Positions 1-11,699 of a DNA stretch of 64,000 bases are shown here, one piece after another. The stretch is from the NCBI RefSeq assembly GCF_030272615.1, contig NC_081415.1, forward strand, positions 264,523,925 through 264,587,924, written 5' to 3'. This DNA is from Cryptomeria japonica. Taxonomy: Eukaryota > Streptophyta > Pinopsida > Cupressales > Cupressaceae. The notes below the pieces were generated by a model. That model was not told the DNA's origin. It was given only the letters and a program-made list of their open reading frames with translations, and did no database searches. Both the position numbers and the translations under genes were made by a program. Each line of letters begins with the position of its first letter. The first letter of the stretch is position 1.

Positions 1-1754
1 GAAAGGAATCAACTTCTAAACCAAGAGAGAAGAAATAGCTAACTAAGCTGTGTAGGGTAACAGAAATCCCATCTACCATTCCCTTGGGAGACAAGAATGG
101 TTGGACTATCCAATTGAGGAGATAGATGAAGAATGAGCATCTGCCTACTGAGTCAACTATGTTTATTTTAGATAAGTCAAAAGGATGCACCCTATTGACT
201 CCATGAGACGAGATATAAATTTGGCTGATATCATTTATGAACAATCGATAAATAAGGTTGTTTTTTGCGAAATCAACATGGTGTTCGGATAGATGGAGAA
301 AGAGTATCTCCTAGAATGACATACTTAATGGACACATTCGTCAGATGATAGTTTATTGAGTAAGAGTTGGGTACTTATATAGTAAAGTTGTAAATTGAGA
401 TTTTATTGATATGAAAATGATGGTTTTTATTAGAACCTAGATGCTTGAGATGCTTGATTTATTAGACTGATAATTATTCTAACTTGTATCTTGCAAAAGA
501 TAATAGACTATGTCTATAGTGTACGAGGTAGGTACTATTTAGATAGGAATTATGGATGATATGATGAAATCTTCATAGGACTTTGTATTCTAGTTTTGTG
601 TCCTTATCTTCAAACATGAAATTGTAGTTACTATGTTTGATACTCTCTCTTGCACACTCTGGAAAAGATACCCCAATGTGTTGTAACACTCATTCATGTG
701 TGACTACTCCTAGTCACTCAATACATTTGACATGTATTTGGTTTGATGCTTTATTTGACTTATTGATGAATTATTTGATCAGTGATTTTTGAATGAGTTT
801 TGACTTCTTAACTTGATTATATTTTCTTTTTCTTTTTCTAAATGGATGAGTCACCAATTTTCTATTTTGTGACCCTTGGTTACACTTGACTTAATGTTTC
901 ATTATGCAGATTTTATAATTTACTGTTGAAATTGATCACTTGTTCTCTTAGCCTTTATGGTGGCTAGTCTAATGTTTATAATTTCTATCATCTTTTGGTT
1001 GCATATTGCATTCCTTCCATATCATGTTCATAGCAAACCCCTAATAGTATGTCCAAGAGAGTAAGAGTGGAGAGTGTACCAAACATAGGTGTTGTGTCAG
1101 TTAGGGCAATAATACTATGTATTTGTGCAATTTTTAGTTTGAGTAAATTTAATGTGTGGAATAAGAGGATAGGCCTTGCAAAGGTAAATAAATTTTTATA
1201 TACATATTTAGTAGATAGACAAATTTAAATTAGCTCATCAATTATATGAGATCTTACTTCCTTAGTTTTTACCTTCGAGATCATGTGACCGTGAAAGATG
1301 TTTTTTGTTAAAAGTAAGTTTTGGAGTCTTAAACATCCAAGAATATATGGTATTTGGCATAAACACACATTTGAGATAATTGAGTATAAGGTTGTGCTAG
1401 TAGTTGTATAACATATGTTATGATGTTAGGAAATTTTGTGTCGTCATGGTTGCCTTGTTATTTGTCGATTAAGAGAATACATAGTAATTTGGAAATCTTA
1501 TGGATTGATAGAATTTTAAGGTATGAAGCAAATTGAGTTGGTTGGAATAGTTGGAAATAAAAAGGAAGTCAAATGATGGGTTCTCATAGATCAAGAAAAT
1601 TTTATCTACCATGTTTACTATAAAGTCAAACTTGAGATAGCAATAAATGCAAAATCACTTGGAAGAAAAACATTATTAAGGTTTTGAAATAGATATTTTG
1701 GATCATAGATTTGATAGATTTGAGAAAAGAACTTGAGGATAATTAAGAACATCA
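1..1754. other. AT-rich stretch with no recognisable gene
   Basis: I see no protein-like reading frame or RNA gene here. The right part (from about 1500) may hold more of the gypsy pol relic that becomes recognisable at about 1755, but I cannot align it with confidence. Confidence 0.5.
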
Positions 1755-2830
1755 ATGAAGGATGTACTCACTTAGAGGCAGAAACTTGAGGAAGTAAATA
1801 TTGCACCATATTTAAAACATTTGGAAATATCTAGTTAATCTAGAGAATGTTGATAAAGATGTGACAAACCTAAGAACTCTGGAAAAGATAGTTGAGTATG
1901 TGGCACAATGTTTAGCAATCGATAGTTGAACAGGATCATATAATAGGACTTTTGTATCAAACCTGAGTATAGGTGGCAGGAAATCAACATGAAATTTATT
2001 CAAGAATTGCTTTTGAGTAAGAACAAGCATGATATTATAGTTGGATAGTGTCAACAGATTGACAAAGATTGCATATTTCGTACTTGGATATATATAAAGA
2101 TGAATCATTAAATCTTGTGAAGACATTTACTCATTCAACTTATCAATTGCATGGAGTGTCAAAAAAATAGAAATATCAAATAGAAATATTTGGATGAAAT
2201 TTTGGAATTGGACAATATTGAATATACCTTTGGGAACTAAATTAAATCAGCATGACATCTTTAGTAGATGACCGAAAGAAAAAAAAAGATTTAATCATAT
2301 TATGGAAAATTCTTTTTGATGTATCACATGGGTTAGAAATGCAAATGGAAAAAAAATATATATTTACCTTTGGACTGAGTTGGCATACAACAAAACCTTT
2401 TCATATGTTTTTAAGGAATGATACCCATTATGATGCTTTATGACAGAAATGACAAACATTTGTCAGTTGGAATAGGATAAAGATAGGATCATCATTGGTT
2501 CTAATATGCTTAAAGACACGAATGAGCAAATGAAATTGATCAAGAATACATTGGAAGAGATAGTCGACAGACAAGAAAAGCTATGATAATAGAAACAATA
2601 CTTTTTGATATTTGTTACTAAAGAAGAAATTCTTATGAGGGAGAAGCCTCATAAGAGCTTTATTTTATTGAGGAAATCAACAAAGTTGGTACCAAGATAT
2701 GTGGGACCCTTCGATGTGCTGGAAGTATGAACCCAGTTGCTTATGGATATAGGATCCAGGAATGGTGCTAGTGGAGCACATCCAAATTCTTGATCAGATT
2801 AGCGTTAAGACTACTTAGCAGAGATTTCAC
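1755..2830 (+). pseudogene. decayed Ty3/gypsy (chromovirus-type) integrase
   Basis: Translating across several frames gives a broken trail that follows the usual order of a plant Ty3/gypsy integrase. First comes a piece reading EYVAQCLA near 1894, which resembles the end of the zinc-binding N-terminal domain. Next are a piece reading INMKFIQ near 1988 and RLTKIAYF near 2052, around the first catalytic aspartate. Then come HGVSK near 2152 and ELAYNKT near 2377, and finally KLVPRYVGPFDVLE near 2684, the conserved start of the C-terminal domain. Integrase inserts the element's cDNA into chromosomes. Stops and frameshifts are too many for any function. The family call rests on motif order by eye; the chromovirus subgroup is a weaker inference. 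Element A is inserted just downstream. Confidence 0.72.
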
Positions 2831-3038
2831 TCAGTATTCGATACAATGGGACCAATATTCTGATGATAGTGCTATTTGGAAGGATGATGCAATGATTGAC
2901 TGTCATATTCATCTTTTTTTTTCTTAGAGTAGTATTTTCTTGATGCACGAAATACTTAAATACTCTGATTTTGATTTACATGTTGTAAATTTGGATAGTA
3001 TAGATGGTACTATTATTGTTATATTTGATTGAGACCAC
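2831..3038. other. short unassigned spacer left of element A
   Basis: No gene is visible. By position it would be the 3' noncoding part of the decayed gypsy element, continuing at 10472 on the far side of element A. Confidence 0.4.
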
Positions 3039-3043
3039 AATGT

Positions 3044-4545
3044 TGTTGGCATATGTGTAGAATTTGATGACATGATGATATTGCATGTTGTCATTGATGT
3101 CAATATGCTGAAATATGAACTGGTATATTGATGAAAGCAACTGGCAAGAGAACCGGTATGATGGTATGAAGTGAACCGGTATAATGGTATGAACTGGTAT
3201 ATACAAAAAGGTGAAACGGTATGTTGGAATGAGAACTGGTATATGCAAAGTTTGTATCAAGGTTTCATTTGATATGACTACCAGTTGGTAGTCTCATCTT
3301 CAGGGTTTTCGGTTGATGCATTTCAAGTCTATGTGATTCGGTCGACATCCTGTGATGAGTTACAATTGTAATGAAGATCAGAGCGCGTTGCCATGTCATC
3401 CTTGTGCGCGTGAAGAATCTCTTTGAGGATATTGCATGAAGAAGATTGATTCTATCCACCTCGAGAATGTGCAAAATCTTTGTAAACGGTGGAAAGCGCG
3501 TGATGGGTTATCAGCTTCCAGAAGGCGAAGAACGAACGATGGAGAATGTCTTGAGATTTGTTCAAGATTGTTTTACCCTATGTAATGTGTTTAAACGATC
3601 AGGATTGGACCGATTGTATTGATAACCTAGATGCTTAAGGGTTTAGGGTTTATGCTACCGACCTAAATGTTGTCTATAAGGTTGATGATGTTTGTTGTTG
3701 TAAAGTTGTTGGAAAATGTTGTGTGTGTATCCGAGTGAAGAGATACTTGATTCTTGCTAGAACAGGGAAGTGAGTAGAGACCTGCAGAGTGTGATTGCAT
3801 AAGTAAAGGAACTGAAGTGGATCTACCTTGGAATTAAGTGTTGTTCTCATATCAGTGTATTACCTGTTGACTTCTAACCATTTCAGCAATTGGAAAATCC
3901 CTTAACCGGGTAGCTTTAATAGGATTTTTGTAAATCCTTTAACAGGGTGACTCAAAATCATTGAGTTCTTTAAATCCTCTTACAAGGTAACCTTTAACAG
4001 GGTTTTAACCTCTAACCAAGTATTTAGCCATCCCTTAATCAGGTGATCCCTAGCAGGATCAGTTCCTAGCAGAACCTGTTGTAAAGTCTTTAACCGGACT
4101 AGGCTCCTAACAAAGCAAACTTCAGAAGAGTTCAAGAACAACTTGTGGGTATTCATCCCCACCGTGGTTTTTCCTAGTTGGGTTTCCACATGAAAAATAA
4201 GTGTGTTATGTGTGATGCTTTTTCATGTGATGTTTTAGTGTTTTCTGTTAAACAGTAATACGAGTTGATCCAGTGGTCACTATATTTCTGATGTATTACT
4301 TGTTCAAGCATATGAGTAAACTGGAGATGAGATATTAGGTTTTGAGAAGATCTAGATACTACCGGTTTATGTATTATCATAGTCTCTATGTTTTACTAGT
4401 ATTGTCTTCGTTTAGATTGGTGATGATGTTTACCAGTTAGTACAGTCTTTGTAGTATAAGTTGTCAAAGAATTGTTAGTCTGTACTAATTCACCCCCCCC
4501 CCTCTCAGTACCTATTGGGTATTTATTGTTCATCATTATTCATCA
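3044..4545 (+). repeat. 5' LTR of element A
   Basis: This is a direct repeat of 8963-10466. It opens TGTTGGCATATGTG and closes ...CATCATTATTCATCA. Landmarks in order: a palindromic TTGTCATTGATGTCAA-type box near 3090; a run of GAACCGGTATNATG-like units (about 3120-3245); a run of CTTTAACMGGGTGA-like units (about 3892-4115); the box ACCGTGGTTTTTCCTAGTTG at 4161; and a C-run followed by TCTCAGT near 4490. An LTR carries promoter and polyadenylation signals, but I cannot place the U3/R/U5 borders from sequence alone. Confidence 0.93.
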
Positions 4546-4547
4546 AT

Positions 4548-4559
4548 TGGTATCAGAGC
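4548..4559 (+). other. primer binding site of element A (initiator Met tRNA type)
   Basis: TGGTATCAGAGC lies two bases after the LTR. This is the standard plant copia primer site complementary to the 3' end of initiator methionine tRNA, where minus-strand DNA synthesis starts. Confidence 0.93.
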
Positions 4560-4619
4560 ATCCTCCAGGTCCTCTGTGCTATAAGCTTAATCGCTTGAGG
4601 AAAAGATCATATTCTAATA

Positions 4620-5640
4620 ATGAAGATGGAAGGTCCTAAGTTCAACAGAGATAACTTTCAGATATGGAAGGACAAAATGAAGATATGCATTAAAAGCATG
4701 GGTGCTCAACACTGGAATTATGTTGAGAATACCTATGTTTTCCCTACCGGTACTCTCACCAATGATCAAAGAAGAGAAATTCAGGAGAATGGGCAAGTGA
4801 TGGAAGCTCTTATCAGCAGTCTATCTGATATTGAGTTTATAGATGTTCAAGATAAAGACAATCCCAAAGATGTATGGGATACTCTGGAGACTATCTATGG
4901 TGGTGATGAGCATGTGAAGCAAGCTAAGAGAGCCTTAGGGGAAAGTTTGAAGACATGCAAATGGTTGAAGGAGAGACCATTCAACAATATGGGATAAGAA
5001 TTAAAAGTGTTGTAGGAGAAATCAAGAGTGCAGGAGGAAAAATAGATGATCACACCATTGTTAGCAAAGTTTTGAGATCCTTATTACCGATCTATGCAAT
5101 AAGGGTTGTTGCTATTCAAGAGTTGAGATCTATTGACAAGACAAAGGTATCCCTTGACTCCATCATTGCTAAGTTGACTGCATATGAGCTAAACAGTTAT
5201 GATGGTAGTGTTCAGAAGACTGAATCAACCTTTAGAGCATCTCCTGCACTATCTAGAAAAGGAAAAGAATTTGGTACCAGCAGTGAGCCTAGACAAAGCA
5301 GGGATAAGTATGATGAGGAGATTTTGATGGAGTTTGAAGCTCTTCTTGCCAAGAGACTTCCCAAGGGAACTGGAAAATACAGAGGTAAGCTCTCTTTGAA
5401 ATGTTTTTCTTGCAATAGGATAGGACACATTGTTGTCAACTGTCTCAACAATGATAATAAGGACAAACCGGAAAAGTTCAAAAAGTTCAAAGGAGGAAAT
5501 AGGAGAAACTATCTTGTTGTAGTTGATGAAGGTGTCACTGATGATGAATCAAAAGATGAAGAAAGTGAAGACATAGTGTTTGTAGCCGTTAAGGAAGATG
5601 TGTCAGACAAGAAAGCTCTTGTCTCCTGCTTTGATAATTT
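4620..5640 (+). pseudogene. gag: element A Gag (capsid and nucleocapsid)
   Basis: Gag packages element RNA into cytoplasmic virus-like particles. The first ATG after the primer site (4620) opens a protein starting MKMEGPKFNRDNFQIWKDKM, which matches the copia capsid pattern of an FxGxNFxxWK-like start. A frameshift near 4955-4997 moves the capsid into a second frame, where it continues past EIKSAGGKIDDH. A single CCHC zinc knuckle (C-X2-C-X4-H-X4-C) lies at 5402-5443. An acidic linker follows and leads without a stop into the protease, so gag and pol form one polyprotein frame. Apart from the frameshift the capsid looks complete. Confidence 0.87.
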
Positions 5641-6932
5641 TAATGAGTGGATTATTGACAGTGGTTGTTCTAACCACATGATTGGTTACCGGAGAAATTT
5701 TCTGTCTCTGGAAGAGTATGATGGAGGTGTAGTCCAATTTGGTAATGATGCACCATGTATGGTAAAAGGAAAAGGGTCCATCTCTCTAAATGGAAAAAGC
5801 AGCGTTGATAATGTTAATTGGGTAGAAGGTCTCAGGCATAACCTTTTGAGTGTAGCCCAGCTAAATGATAAAGGACTCACTCTAAAATTCAAAGATGGAG
5901 TATGCAAAATAAAAGGAAAGAGTGGCAAACTGATGGCCACCGATATACAGACTAGAGGTAACTTGTTTCAGTTAAATACAAATATCAATCAATGTCTAAT
6001 GGCTAAGTTTGATGACAGTTGGATATGGCATAAGAGACTCTGCCATGTAAATTTTGATAATATTGTGAAGGCCAGTAAGATCAAGGTAGTTAGAGGATTA
6101 CCTATGCTAAACAAACCAACCAGAGAATCCTTTGTGCAAAGAATGTCAATTGGGGAAAATGTCTTCCTCAACCTTCAAAGGTAAATCTTTCACAGTAGAT
6201 AATTTACTTGATCTTGTACATACTGATTTGTGTGGTCCTATGAAAACTAGGAGTGTTCAGGGAGATAGGTATTTTATGATTCTTACTGATGATTTCTCTA
6301 GAATGATGTGGGTCACATTCTTGAAAGACAAGTCTGAGGATTTTGGAAAGTTTAAAGCCTTCAGAGCACTAGTTGAAAAGGAAAGTGGTAAGAGGATTAA
6401 ATGCCTTAGAACTGATCAAGGAGGTGAGTTCAATAAGTATTGTGAAGAGAATGACATCAAGAGGCAACTATCCTCCCCCTAGAATCCACAGCTGAATGGC
6501 CTAGCAGAAAGGAACAACCAGACTATAGTTGAAGTAGCCAGAACAATGTTGATTCAAGGGAAGGTTTCTCACACTTTTTGGAGAGAAGCGGTGAGCACTG
6601 CAGTCTACACTATGAACCGGGTACTCATCAAGAAAGGTAAGGATAAAAGACCCTATGATTATTGGACTAGTAAGACTCTAGTATTAAGCTACTTTAGAGT
6701 GTTTGGTAGCAAGTGTTATATTAAGAGAAGTGAACACCAAAGCAAGTTTGATGCAAAATGTGATGAGGGAATATTCTTAGGGTATTCTACCAAGAGAAAA
6801 GCTCTCAAGTTTTTTAACAATAGGACTCAGAGAATTATTGAAATTATCAATGTTAGAGTTGATGAAACCTCTAAGAAACCTGAGGAAATTGGCAGCGAGC
6901 AAGCGGTAGATGAACCGGATCTAACCTTCTAG
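5641..6932 (+). pseudogene. pol: element A protease and integrase
   Basis: The retropepsin core reads WIIDSGCSNHM, with the catalytic Asp codon at 5657. The integrase zinc domain starts with WHKRLCH (His codons at 6029 and 6044), and its CKEC cysteines follow after a frameshift near 6130. The catalytic triad is in place: Asp at 6225 (HTDLCGP), Asp at 6414 (RTDQGGEF), Glu at 6507 (LAERNN). A TAG stop at 6480-6482 falls just before the PQxNG motif and looks like CAG changed to TAG. A GKT-type C-terminal region reads FGSKCYIK and DEGIFLGYS, and the frame meets another TAG at 6930. Protease would cut the polyprotein; integrase would insert the cDNA. Confidence 0.88.
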
Positions 6933-8696
6933 GAACTGGTTGCAAAACAACCAAGTACAAGTAACAATGCTCCTACACCGATAGATGCTGATGTAGATGA
7001 AAATGAAGATGAGGATGAAGAAGAAAACCAAGAGGAATCAACTAAGATCATTCCTAGGTATCTAAAGCTGCATCATGATCCAAAGCAGATCATAGGGAAT
7101 AAGGATGCAGGAATACTTACAAGAAGAAAGGTCAGTGAGAATTCTTGCAGGGTTTCTGAATTTGAGCCCAAAACATTCAAAGAGGCACACAAAGAGAAAG
7201 ACTGGATTAAGGCTATGGAAGAGGAACTTGACCAAATAGAAAAGAATGGTACATGGTCTTTGGTACCTAGACCTAAGCACAAAAATGTTATTGGCACCAA
7301 ATGGGGTTTTAGAAACAAGTTGAAAAAAGATGGCACAGTGGTAAGAAACAAAGTAAGATTGGTATGTAAGGGATATGCTCAAGAAGAAGGAGAAGACTAT
7401 GGAGAAACCTTTGCTCCAGTAGCTAGATTGGAAGGAGTTCAAATGCTACTTGCATTTGCAGCCTTCAAGGGATTCAAAGTGTATCAGATGGATGTAAAAT
7501 CTGCATTCTTGAATGGAATACTTGAAGAGGAAGTGTATATAGAGCAACCGGATGGGTTTGCCCTATTAGAAGACAGTAATATGGTGTGTAGGCTACATAA
7601 AGCCTTGTATGGATTAAAGCAAGCACCTAGAGCATGGTATGAATGTTTACACTCCCATCTTGTGAAGATTGGATTTGAAAGAACAAGTGAAGATAGCAAT
7701 ATCTATCTGAAGTCAGAAGGAGATCAGATTCTAATCAGTGAAGTGTTTATTGATGACATAATTTTTGGTGGAGATGACAAGATGAGTCATGCATTTGCAG
7801 ATGAGATGAAAAAGGAATCTGAGATGTCACTAATCGGAGAGATTATGTTTTTTATTGGACTACAGATTCAACAAATGAAAGATGGTATCTTTATCACTCA
7901 ATCCAAGTATGTCAAAAAGGTGTTGAAGACCTTTGGCATGGAAGACAGCAAACTGGTTGGTAAACCGATGATGATCGGTTGTAAACTGTCAAAAGAAGAT
8001 GACTCAGCATTGGTGAATGAGAAGGATTGTCGACCAATGATTGGTAAGTTGCACTATGTAGTACACAACAGACCGGACATAGCACATGCAGTTGGCATTG
8101 CTGCACATTTCCAAAAAAGTCCAAGAGAATCCCACTTGGTAGCAGTCAAGCAAATTCTTAGATATCTTAAGGGAACTATAGATTATGGATATGGTATCCA
8201 TACAACAATGATTTCAATCTCAAAGTGTTTACCGATGTCGATTGGGCTGGTAATGTGGACGGCCAGAAGAGCACAACCGGTGGTGCATTCTTTCTTAGTG
8301 GTAGACTAGTCTCATGGATGAGCAAAAAGCAAAGTCGTATCTCTCAGTCCACAACAAAAGCAGAATATGTAGCAGCATTTATGAACTACACAGAGACAAT
8401 TTGGATAAGCATGTATTAAGTGGTTTCAAAGTCCCTGTATCTGAATTGGTGAGTATATTTTGTGATAACACACGTGCAATTAATATTTCCAAGAATCAGT
8501 ATTGCATGCTAGAACCAAGCACTTAGAGCTCAAGTATCATTTCTTGAGGGAGAAAGTTCAGAACAAAGAGATTGTATTGGAACATGTTTCGAGTAAGGAG
8601 CAGTTAGCAGATATATTCACCAAGCCTTTACCAAAGGCTACATTTACCTACTTAAGAGGTGAATTAGGGGTGTTTCCCCTTCAAGAAGTAAACTAA
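6933..8696 (+). pseudogene. pol: element A reverse transcriptase and RNase H
   Basis: After an acidic linker ([14 protein letters not shown] near 7000), the copia-type RT runs in the same frame as the upstream integrase. It reads [40 protein letters not shown] and [12 protein letters not shown]. The active site is FIDDIIFG with the Asp pair at 7752-7757, where YVDD is usual. RNase H follows after a frameshift near 8195: TDVDWAGN (near 8228), SWMSKKQSRISQSTTKAEY, then CDNTRAINISKN after a second frameshift, and EQLADIFTKPLP after a third. The frame ends at 8694-8696. RT copies element RNA into DNA and RNase H removes the RNA strand. Three frameshifts in RNase H make it dead. Confidence 0.88.
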
Positions 8697-8771
8697 AAGT
8701 TATGTGCTCCACATCAGTCAGGTATTGCATTGTCAAATCTTTTTAGATTGATGTGATGAAGGATGCTACTC

Positions 8772-8962
8772 CTTAGGGGGAGCAGCATAGTGGAACATGG
8801 AAGTTTGTGCCTCCACTTTGGCATTGTTGTCAAAGGGGGAGAAAATGTGAAACAGAGAAGATATCTGCAGTATTGAAGACATATAATATGGACGAGATTG
8901 GGGAGAAGATGAGAAGCGGAGAGATATCTTTGTATATTGCCATCAATGCCAAAGGGGGAGAT
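8772..8962 (+). promoter_or_regulatory. three polypurine tracts before the 3' LTR of element A
   Basis: GGGGGAG-containing tracts occur at about 8774-8783, 8831-8845 (CAAAGGGGGAGAAAA) and 8950-8962 (CAAAGGGGGAGAT). The last abuts the LTR and is the expected plus-strand primer. Extra upstream tracts are a known trait of the Sirevirus lineage. The last tract also sits between inverted repeats (8935-8948 and 9011-9024). Confidence 0.85.
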
Positions 8963-10466
8963 TTTCGGCATATGTGCAGAGTTTGATGACATGATGATAT
9001 TGCATGTTGTCATTGATGTCAATATAGTAAAATATGAATTGGTATATTGAAGAAAGCAACTCGAAAGAGAATCGGTATGATGGTATGAAGTGAACTGGTA
9101 TAATGGTATGAACAAGTATATGCAAAAAGTTGAACCAGTATGTTGGAATGAGAACCGATATATGCAAAGTTTCTATTGGGGTTTCATTTGATATGACTAT
9201 TGGTTGGTAGTCTCAGCTTCAGGGTTTCCAGTTGATGCATTTCAAGTCTGTGTGATTCGATCGATGACATCCTATGATGAGTTAGCATATTAATGAAGAT
9301 CAGAGCGCATTGCCACGTCAGCCTTGTACGCATGAAGAATCTCTTTGAGGATCTTGCATGAAGAAGATTGATTCTATCCACCTCAGGAATGTGCAAAATC
9401 TCTGTAAATGGTGGAAAGCGCGTGATGGGTTATCAGCTTCCAGAAGCGGCGAAGAACAAATGATGGAGAATGTCTTGAGATTTGTTCAAGATTGTTTTAC
9501 CCTATGTAATGTGTTTAAACGGTTAGGATTGGACCGATTGTATTGATAACCTAGATGCTTAAGGGTTTAGGGTTTATGCTACCGATCTAATTGTTGTCTA
9601 TAAGGTCGATGATGTTTGTTGTTGTAAAGTTGTTGGCAAAAGTTGTGTGTGTATCCGAGTGAAGAGATACTTGATTCTTGCCAGATCAGGGAAGTGAGTA
9701 GAGACCTACAGAGTGTGATTGCAAAAGTAAAGGAACTGAAGTGGATCCACCCTGGCATTAAGTGTTGTTCTCAGATCAGTGTATTACCCGTTGACTTCTA
9801 ACCAATTCAACAGTTGGAAAATCCCTTAACCGGGTAGCTTTAACAGGCTTTTTGTAAATCCTTTAACAGGGTGACTCAAAATCATTGAGTTCTTTAAATG
9901 CTCTTACAAGGTAACCTTTAACAAGGTTTTAACCTCTAACTGGGTATTTAGCCATCCCTTAACTGGGTGATCCCTAGCAGGATCAGTTCCTAGCAGAACC
10001 TATTGTAAATTCTTTAACCAAACTAGGCTCCTAACAACGAACTTCAGAAGAGTTCAAAAACAACTTGTGAGTATTCATCCCCACAGTGGTTTTTCCCAGC
10101 TGGGTTTCCACGTGAAAATAAGTGTGTTATGTGTGATACTTTTTCATGTGATGTTTTAGTGTTTTCTATTAAACGGTAATGCAAGTTCATCCAGTGGTCA
10201 CTATATTTCTGATGTATTACTTGTTTAAGAATATGAGTGAAGTGGAGATGACATATTAGGTTTTGAGAAGATCTAGATGCTACCGGTTTATGTCTTATCA
10301 CAGTCATTGTGTTTTACCGGTATTGTCTTGGTTTAGATCGGTGATGGTGTTTACCAGTTAGTGCTGTCTTTGTAGTATAAGTTGCCAAAGAAGTTTTTGT
10401 TTGTACTGATTCAACCCCACCCCTGTCAGTACCTATTGGGTATTTATTGTTCATCATTATTCATCA
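8963..10466 (+). repeat. 3' LTR of element A
   Basis: This is the direct repeat partner of 3044-4545, with scattered, mostly transition differences. Its first bases are TTTCGGCA where the left LTR has TGTTGGCA, so the terminal TG has been lost by mutation. It ends CATCA at 10466, followed by aatgc. Confidence 0.92.
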
Positions 10467-10471
10467 AATGC

Positions 10472-11694
10472 ATGATTAATATTTGTGATGTTGAGAAAGT
10501 ATGTGATTATTGATAGAAGAATAAGACATCAAGATGATGTCACGAACCCCATTTTTTCATAATTATTTAATTAGGAAAATAATGTTTATTTTTCACAAAT
10601 GAAATGAAATTGGAATTGTTAATGAAATAAGATAGGAGATCAAATGCACTAAAATGATTTATATACAATTGAATGACCAGTAATATTTTTTATTATAAAA
10701 TTGGGATCGTCATTGCTAATGAGCAACTGAGTGCAAGTGAATGTAAGAACTGGTGAACACGGATGAAGGTGAGAACATGTTTCAGGTAGAGTTGTCTTAG
10801 CTCTTGGATTTGATAAGAATAGATGGAATCTCTCACACACCACATTAGGATTTATAATTTGCATCTTGTAATGATGGATGATTTAAATGACCTTATTTTA
10901 GTGTTTGTTTAAATTGGAATGATCAATTTGGAATGAGTGGTAGATTGATTTAAATGTTTATACATGTGCATTGAAATGCATGATTTGAGCGGTGATTGAA
11001 TTAAATCCAAGTTTCATGAGTGAAAATTAGTTGGATATTTAGAGTTATGAAATACATCGACTTAACATTGTTATTAAAGATGATTTAGTGTCTCTAGCAT
11101 AAGAGAATGCAAATGTAAATTTTATTTATGATTGACGTGTTTAGGATTATATGGAATTTGTATGCATGTAATTTCGATAATTGTTATATAATTTATGTCT
11201 TATTTTAAAGTGATTAGATAATCTTTTCAAAATGAAATATTATGTTTTTAAATATGCTTGTATATGATTTAGGAGTATATATAAATATATATATACATTT
11301 CTCTCATAATTATTTTAAAACCTTTTTACAAATAGAAATAAATAATCGGACGTTTAATATAAATATAAAATTAATTTATTATATATCCTAATGTTTTAAC
11401 TAGGTTTTCTTTTATTTTAAAATATAATAAAACCATATTATAAAATATTATTCTTATTATTTTATTAAATATGTAATAGTCATTTATATATATATTATCA
11501 AAAGGTGGCAAGTTTAAGTCTTAAGTCAGCAACTGATAGAAAGAAGCCGATGAGGGTGGTCGACTTGGCACCACGATTGCCAGTAAACGGTAGAGGAACC
11601 AATGAAAAGTGGTCGACCTGGAACCATGACTCACAGTGAAATGACAAACTTGGGTTGGCAGGTCGATACCCATCAACATAGTCAAACCTAGCAG
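10472..11694. other. AT-rich gap between elements A and B; possible old gypsy LTR
   Basis: No gene is visible. TGTCACGAACCCC at about 10537 resembles the opening of some Ty3/gypsy LTRs, and the decayed integrase lies upstream on the same strand, so this could be part of its 3' LTR; I found no partner copy. Between about 11540 and 11640 the sequence is less AT-rich and holds two degenerate copies of GTGGTCGACYTGGMACCA about 58 bp apart. Confidence 0.35.
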
Positions 11695-11699
11695 AGACG

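Larger units (their letters stand above)
3044..10466 (+). mobile_element. element A: Ty1/copia LTR retrotransposon, SIRE-like, full length but broken
   Basis: The element has two direct ~1.5 kb LTRs (3044-4545 and 8963-10466), each beginning with or derived from TG and ending CATCA, a primer site right after the left LTR, gag-pol in copia order (gag, protease, integrase, RT, RNase H), and several polypurine tracts before the right LTR. The five bases before it (aatgt, 3039-3043) and after it (aatgc, 10467-10471) match at four of five positions, as an eroded target-site duplication. The SIRE assignment follows from the multiple polypurine tracts, CCGG-centred LTR motifs and the RT sequence. 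Stops and frameshifts in every domain make it non-functional now. It sits inside older gypsy-derived DNA. Confidence 0.93.

Noticed and set aside
4488-4503. C-runs near LTR ends (also about 12767, 19094, 28148) as possible assembly artefacts
   Set aside because: A similar C-run followed by CTCTCAGT occurs at the matching place in several LTR families, so it is a family trait, although the exact run length may be unreliable.
10649-10864. Minus-strand frames in the gap between elements A and B
   Set aside because: They are short, low-complexity and without resemblance to any protein I know.
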